Below are positions 61,689 to 64,000 of a stretch of DNA of 64,000 nucleotides, piece by piece (position 1 is the stretch's first letter; each line of letters starts with the position of its first letter). A model generated the notes under the pieces. The model did not search any database. It was not told the origin of the DNA and was given only the letters and a program-made list of their open reading frames with translations. Source of the stretch: Flavobacteriaceae bacterium LSUCC0859 (GTDB lineage: Bacteria; Bacteroidota; Bacteroidia; Flavobacteriales; Flavobacteriaceae); NCBI GenBank assembly GCA_022239325.1, contig JAKOGP010000001.1:518870-582869 (forward strand), in the 5' to 3' direction. Made by a program: the position numbers and the translations under genes.

Positions 61689-62586
61689 ATTCCCCTGGTA
61701 CTTTAGAATCCCCCTCTTATTTTTTGGAATTTGGGGGCTCATGGAGTTTTTCATAGACGGTGGAGACCAACCTGCCTTTATCGCTTATCCCATTACACAA
61801 GCCTTCTTGCTTTTTATTTTGCTACTACTTATTAGTATAGAGCTTATCATAAGTGCCATTGAAAATGTCATGTTCCAAACGCTTTCTGCAGAGGCCCAGC
61901 AGCGGTACCTAAGTGCAGAAACCAAACCAATGATATCTTTTAAATGGCTCAGAAGCCTATATCTGAAGCTTTTAGGTCACGACCAAAAGCGCCCTGAGGA
62001 GGCCATTGAATTGGACCACAATTACGACGGCATTCGCGAACTAGACAACAATTTACCGCCCTGGTGGGTTTATATGTTCTATGCTACTATGCTATTTGGG
62101 GTGGTCTATTTAGTTCGTTTTCACCTAATTCATGACTACGATCAAACCCAAGAATTTGAACAAGAATTGGCCCAGGCACAAATAGATATTGAAAACTATA
62201 AAAAGACTGCAAAAAACCTGGTAGATGTGAATACGGTGAGCTTACTAACAGACGCCTCAGATCTAAAAGCAGGTAAAACCATTTTTGAAAATAATTGTGT
62301 GGCCTGTCATATGGCAGACGGTGGGGGCGGAATAGGCCCCAACCTCACAGACACACACTGGATTTTAGGGGGGGGTATAAAGAAAGTATTTGAAACTATC
62401 TCTGAAGGAGGTAGAGACGGAAAGGGCATGATTGCCTGGAAGCAAAGCCTTAAGCCTTTAGAAATGGCGCAGGTGGCCAGCTATGTCATTGGCATGCAGG
62501 GACAAACTCCTGCCAATCCAAAAGCTGCAGAAGGAGATATACTATGGCCAGAAGAGCTTCCAAGCCTTGAAAAAGCAAAGGAATAA
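61678..62586 (+). CDS. ccoP: cbb3 oxidase cytochrome c subunit CcoP (single heme motif)
   Basis: 302 residues. Three hydrophobic segments (about 10-25, 35-62 and 128-145); LPPWWVYMFYATMLFGVVYLV is the CcoP N-terminal signature. The cytochrome c domain (about 195-285) has CVACH (Cys207, Cys210, His211) and a Met ligand near GMIAWKQ. Proteobacterial CcoP carries two CxxCH motifs; only one is present here, so it is monoheme. The additional TM pair at the N-terminus is a Bacteroidota feature. Confidence 0.95.
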   Translation: MKNKFPWYFRIPLLFFGIWGLMEFFIDGGDQPAFIAYPITQAFLLFILLLLISIELIISAIENVMFQTLSAEAQQRYLSAETKPMISFKWLRSLYLKLLGHDQKRPEEAIELDHNYDGIRELDNNLPPWWVYMFYATMLFGVVYLVRFHLIHDYDQTQEFEQELAQAQIDIENYKKTAKNLVDVNTVSLLTDASDLKAGKTIFENNCVACHMADGGGGIGPNLTDTHWILGGGIKKVFETISEGGRDGKGMIAWKQSLKPLEMAQVASYVIGMQGQTPANPKAAEGDILWPEELPSLEKAKE

Positions 62587-62650
62587 GCATTCACATCTGT
62601 AGCAAACCAAAAGCTTTTTAAACACAGCAGCAGCAAGACAGACCCCTCAA

Positions 62651-64000
62651 ATGGAAGAACAGTTTAGAGACAGCATAGGAACTATTAATGAAGCAGGAAA
62701 AAGGGCTTGGGTCTATCCCAAAAAGCCTGTGGGTAGGTTCTACAATTATAGGAAATGGGTCAGTTACGGACTCCTTATTTTCTTGGTGAGTGCTCCTTTT
62801 GTGAAAATAAACGGACATCCCTTTTTAATGTTTAATGTGCTAGATCGCAGATTTAGCATTTTTAGCATTCCCTTTTGGCCACAAGATTTTCATCTCTTTG
62901 TAATAACCATGATTATAGGAGTCATTTTCATAGCACTATTCACGGTAGCTTTTGGGCGAATCTTTTGCGGTTGGATGTGCCCTCAGACTATTTTTCTAGA
63001 AATGGTTTTTAGAAGAATTGAATATTGGATTGAGGGAGATCGTGGGGCTCAAATACGTCTGGATAGACAGGCCTGGAATGCAGAAAAAATCAGAAAAAAA
63101 ACCTTGAAATGGGTTGTTTTTGCACTCATTTCTTTTCTGATTGCCAATGTGTTTTTAGCCTATCTCATAAGTAGCGACACGCTTATCCAATATATTATAG
63201 AAGGTCCTGCCAAACACCTTAACACCCTGGTGGCCTTAATCATTTTTACTGGGGTGTTCTACTTTGTATTTGCATGGTTTAGAGAACAAGTATGTATTAT
63301 TGCCTGCCCTTACGGAAGGCTCCAAGGGGTCTTATTGGATAACAAATCTGTAGTTGTAGCCTATGATCACAAAAGAGGAGAGGACATTGAAGGTAGAAAA
63401 AAGTTTAGAAAAGGAGAAAACCGAAGCCAATTGGGCTTTGGAGACTGTATAGATTGTAACCAATGTGTTCAGGTCTGCCCCACTGGCATAGACATCAGAA
63501 ATGGTACCCAATTAGAGTGTGTTAATTGTACCGCCTGCATAGACGCCTGTGACAGCATTATGGATAGTGTAGCCCTACCCAAAGGGCTTATAAGGTATAC
63601 CTCACAAGATCATATAGAAAAGAAATCTCCCTTTGTATTTTCTACGAGACTCAAGGGATATACCGCTGTGCTCTTTATTTTGATAGGGGTGCTGGTAGGC
63701 ATGCTTTTCTTAAGAAATCCGGTAGAGGCCACCATTCTCAGGTTGCCTGGACAGCTATTCGAACATAAAGAAGGGGGAATTATTTCCAATGTATATACTT
63801 ATAAATTAGTCAATAAAACGGACCAGACCATGGATTCCATCCATTTTGAACTCAAAAACAAAAAGGGACTCATTCGATTGGTTCCCGATGGTTTTGTGAC
63901 CTTAAAAGCAAACCATATGGGAGAAGGAACCCTATTCATAGAACTCCCGGAAACCCATTTGAGCGGAGATAAAAATAAACTTGAGATACTCATCTACCAG
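62651..64000 (+). CDS. ccoG: cbb3 oxidase accessory protein CcoG (cut by window edge)
   Basis: The first 450 residues; the frame continues past the right edge. A polytopic ferredoxin-like membrane protein: TM helices at about 38-55, 80-105, 155-175, 195-215 and 340-358; FCGWMCPQTIFLE between helices (CGxxCP), IIACPYGRLQGVL (CP), and two 4Fe-4S motifs CIDCNQCVQVCPTGID and CVNCTACIDACD. The Ig-like C-terminal domain is only partly present. CcoG (FixG/RdxA) is proposed to reduce copper(II) for oxidase assembly. It lies 64 bp after ccoP with no clear promoter, so read-through is likely. Confidence 0.95.
   Translation, partial: MEEQFRDSIGTINEAGKRAWVYPKKPVGRFYNYRKWVSYGLLIFLVSAPFVKINGHPFLMFNVLDRRFSIFSIPFWPQDFHLFVITMIIGVIFIALFTVAFGRIFCGWMCPQTIFLEMVFRRIEYWIEGDRGAQIRLDRQAWNAEKIRKKTLKWVVFALISFLIANVFLAYLISSDTLIQYIIEGPAKHLNTLVALIIFTGVFYFVFAWFREQVCIIACPYGRLQGVLLDNKSVVVAYDHKRGEDIEGRKKFRKGENRSQLGFGDCIDCNQCVQVCPTGIDIRNGTQLECVNCTACIDACDSIMDSVALPKGLIRYTSQDHIEKKSPFVFSTRLKGYTAVLFILIGVLVGMLFLRNPVEATILRLPGQLFEHKEGGIISNVYTYKLVNKTDQTMDSIHFELKNKKGLIRLVPDGFVTLKANHMGEGTLFIELPETHLSGDKNKLEILIYQ

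Noticed and set aside
1-64000. CRISPR arrays, insertion sequences, prophage or integrase genes, rRNA
   Set aside because: None seen: no regularly spaced repeats, no transposase or integrase motifs, no rRNA-like segments; the three tRNA genes have no adjacent attachment-site duplication that I could find.

Overview
The window looks like a chromosomal segment of a marine-type Bacteroidota bacterium, most likely in the class Flavobacteriia. The reasons are: a fused CcoN/CcoO oxidase subunit, TonB-dependent and DUF5916 outer-membrane proteins, ExbB/ExbD/ExbD with a companion membrane protein, a DUF2723 protein, almost no Shine-Dalgarno sequences, and promoters of the Bacteroidota form TTG-N18..22-TAnnTTTG. 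Most of it is core genome. There are three tRNA genes (Gln, Ser, Leu), no rRNA, no CRISPR array and no insertion sequence.

Layout. 1-3.1 kb: rimP-nusA-infB (leftward, infB cut by the edge) behind tRNA-Gln. 3.1-16 kb: a large DUF2723 membrane protein, a thioredoxin-fold protein without its cysteines, a phosphoesterase, cutC, glycosylasparaginase, polA and a CBM9/DUF5916 outer-membrane protein. 16-25.8 kb (rightward): rplM-rpsI, rpsB-tsf, pyrH-frr, an RND/MMPL exporter, asnS and rpoN. 25.8-28.2 kb (leftward): exbB-X-exbD-exbD. 28.2-38 kb (leftward): tRNA-Ser, ansA, sucA-sucB-tatD, an amidohydrolase, galE and a DegT aminotransferase. 38-43.5 kb: Kdo transferase, a sugar transporter, sua5, tRNA-Leu and an M20 dipeptidase. 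43.5-48.4 kb: a nitric-oxide-sensor type phosphorelay (receiver, H-NOX, PAS kinase, Hpt, receiver, LytTR regulator). 48.4-52 kb: a cyclase-family protein, hemW, ruvC, a small lipoprotein and DUF456. 52-64 kb: a universal stress protein, an Fnr-type regulator and the cbb3 oxidase cluster (ccoI, ccoS, ccoNO, ccoQ, ccoP, ccoG), with a TonB-dependent receptor inserted in opposite orientation.

The parts most worth following up are in the right third. (i) Three near-identical palindromes, core TGAT-AWTT-GTCA, lie in front of usp, ccoI and ccoS. In all three the centre of the palindrome is 33 bp from the centre of a -7 element, the geometry of a class II Fnr/Crp activator site, and an Fnr-type gene lies among them. 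(ii) An H-NOX gene overlaps a PAS histidine kinase by 8 bp and is followed by Hpt, receiver and LytTR genes, which suggests a complete NO/heme-responsive phosphorelay. (iii) A ~93-nt candidate small RNA with three hairpins and a U7 terminator follows usp. In the left part, a strong hairpin between the rimP promoter and the rimP start codon looks like an attenuator of the nusA operon, and ribosomal protein S2 carries an Ala/Lys/Glu tail ending in a Rho-N/SAP-like module.
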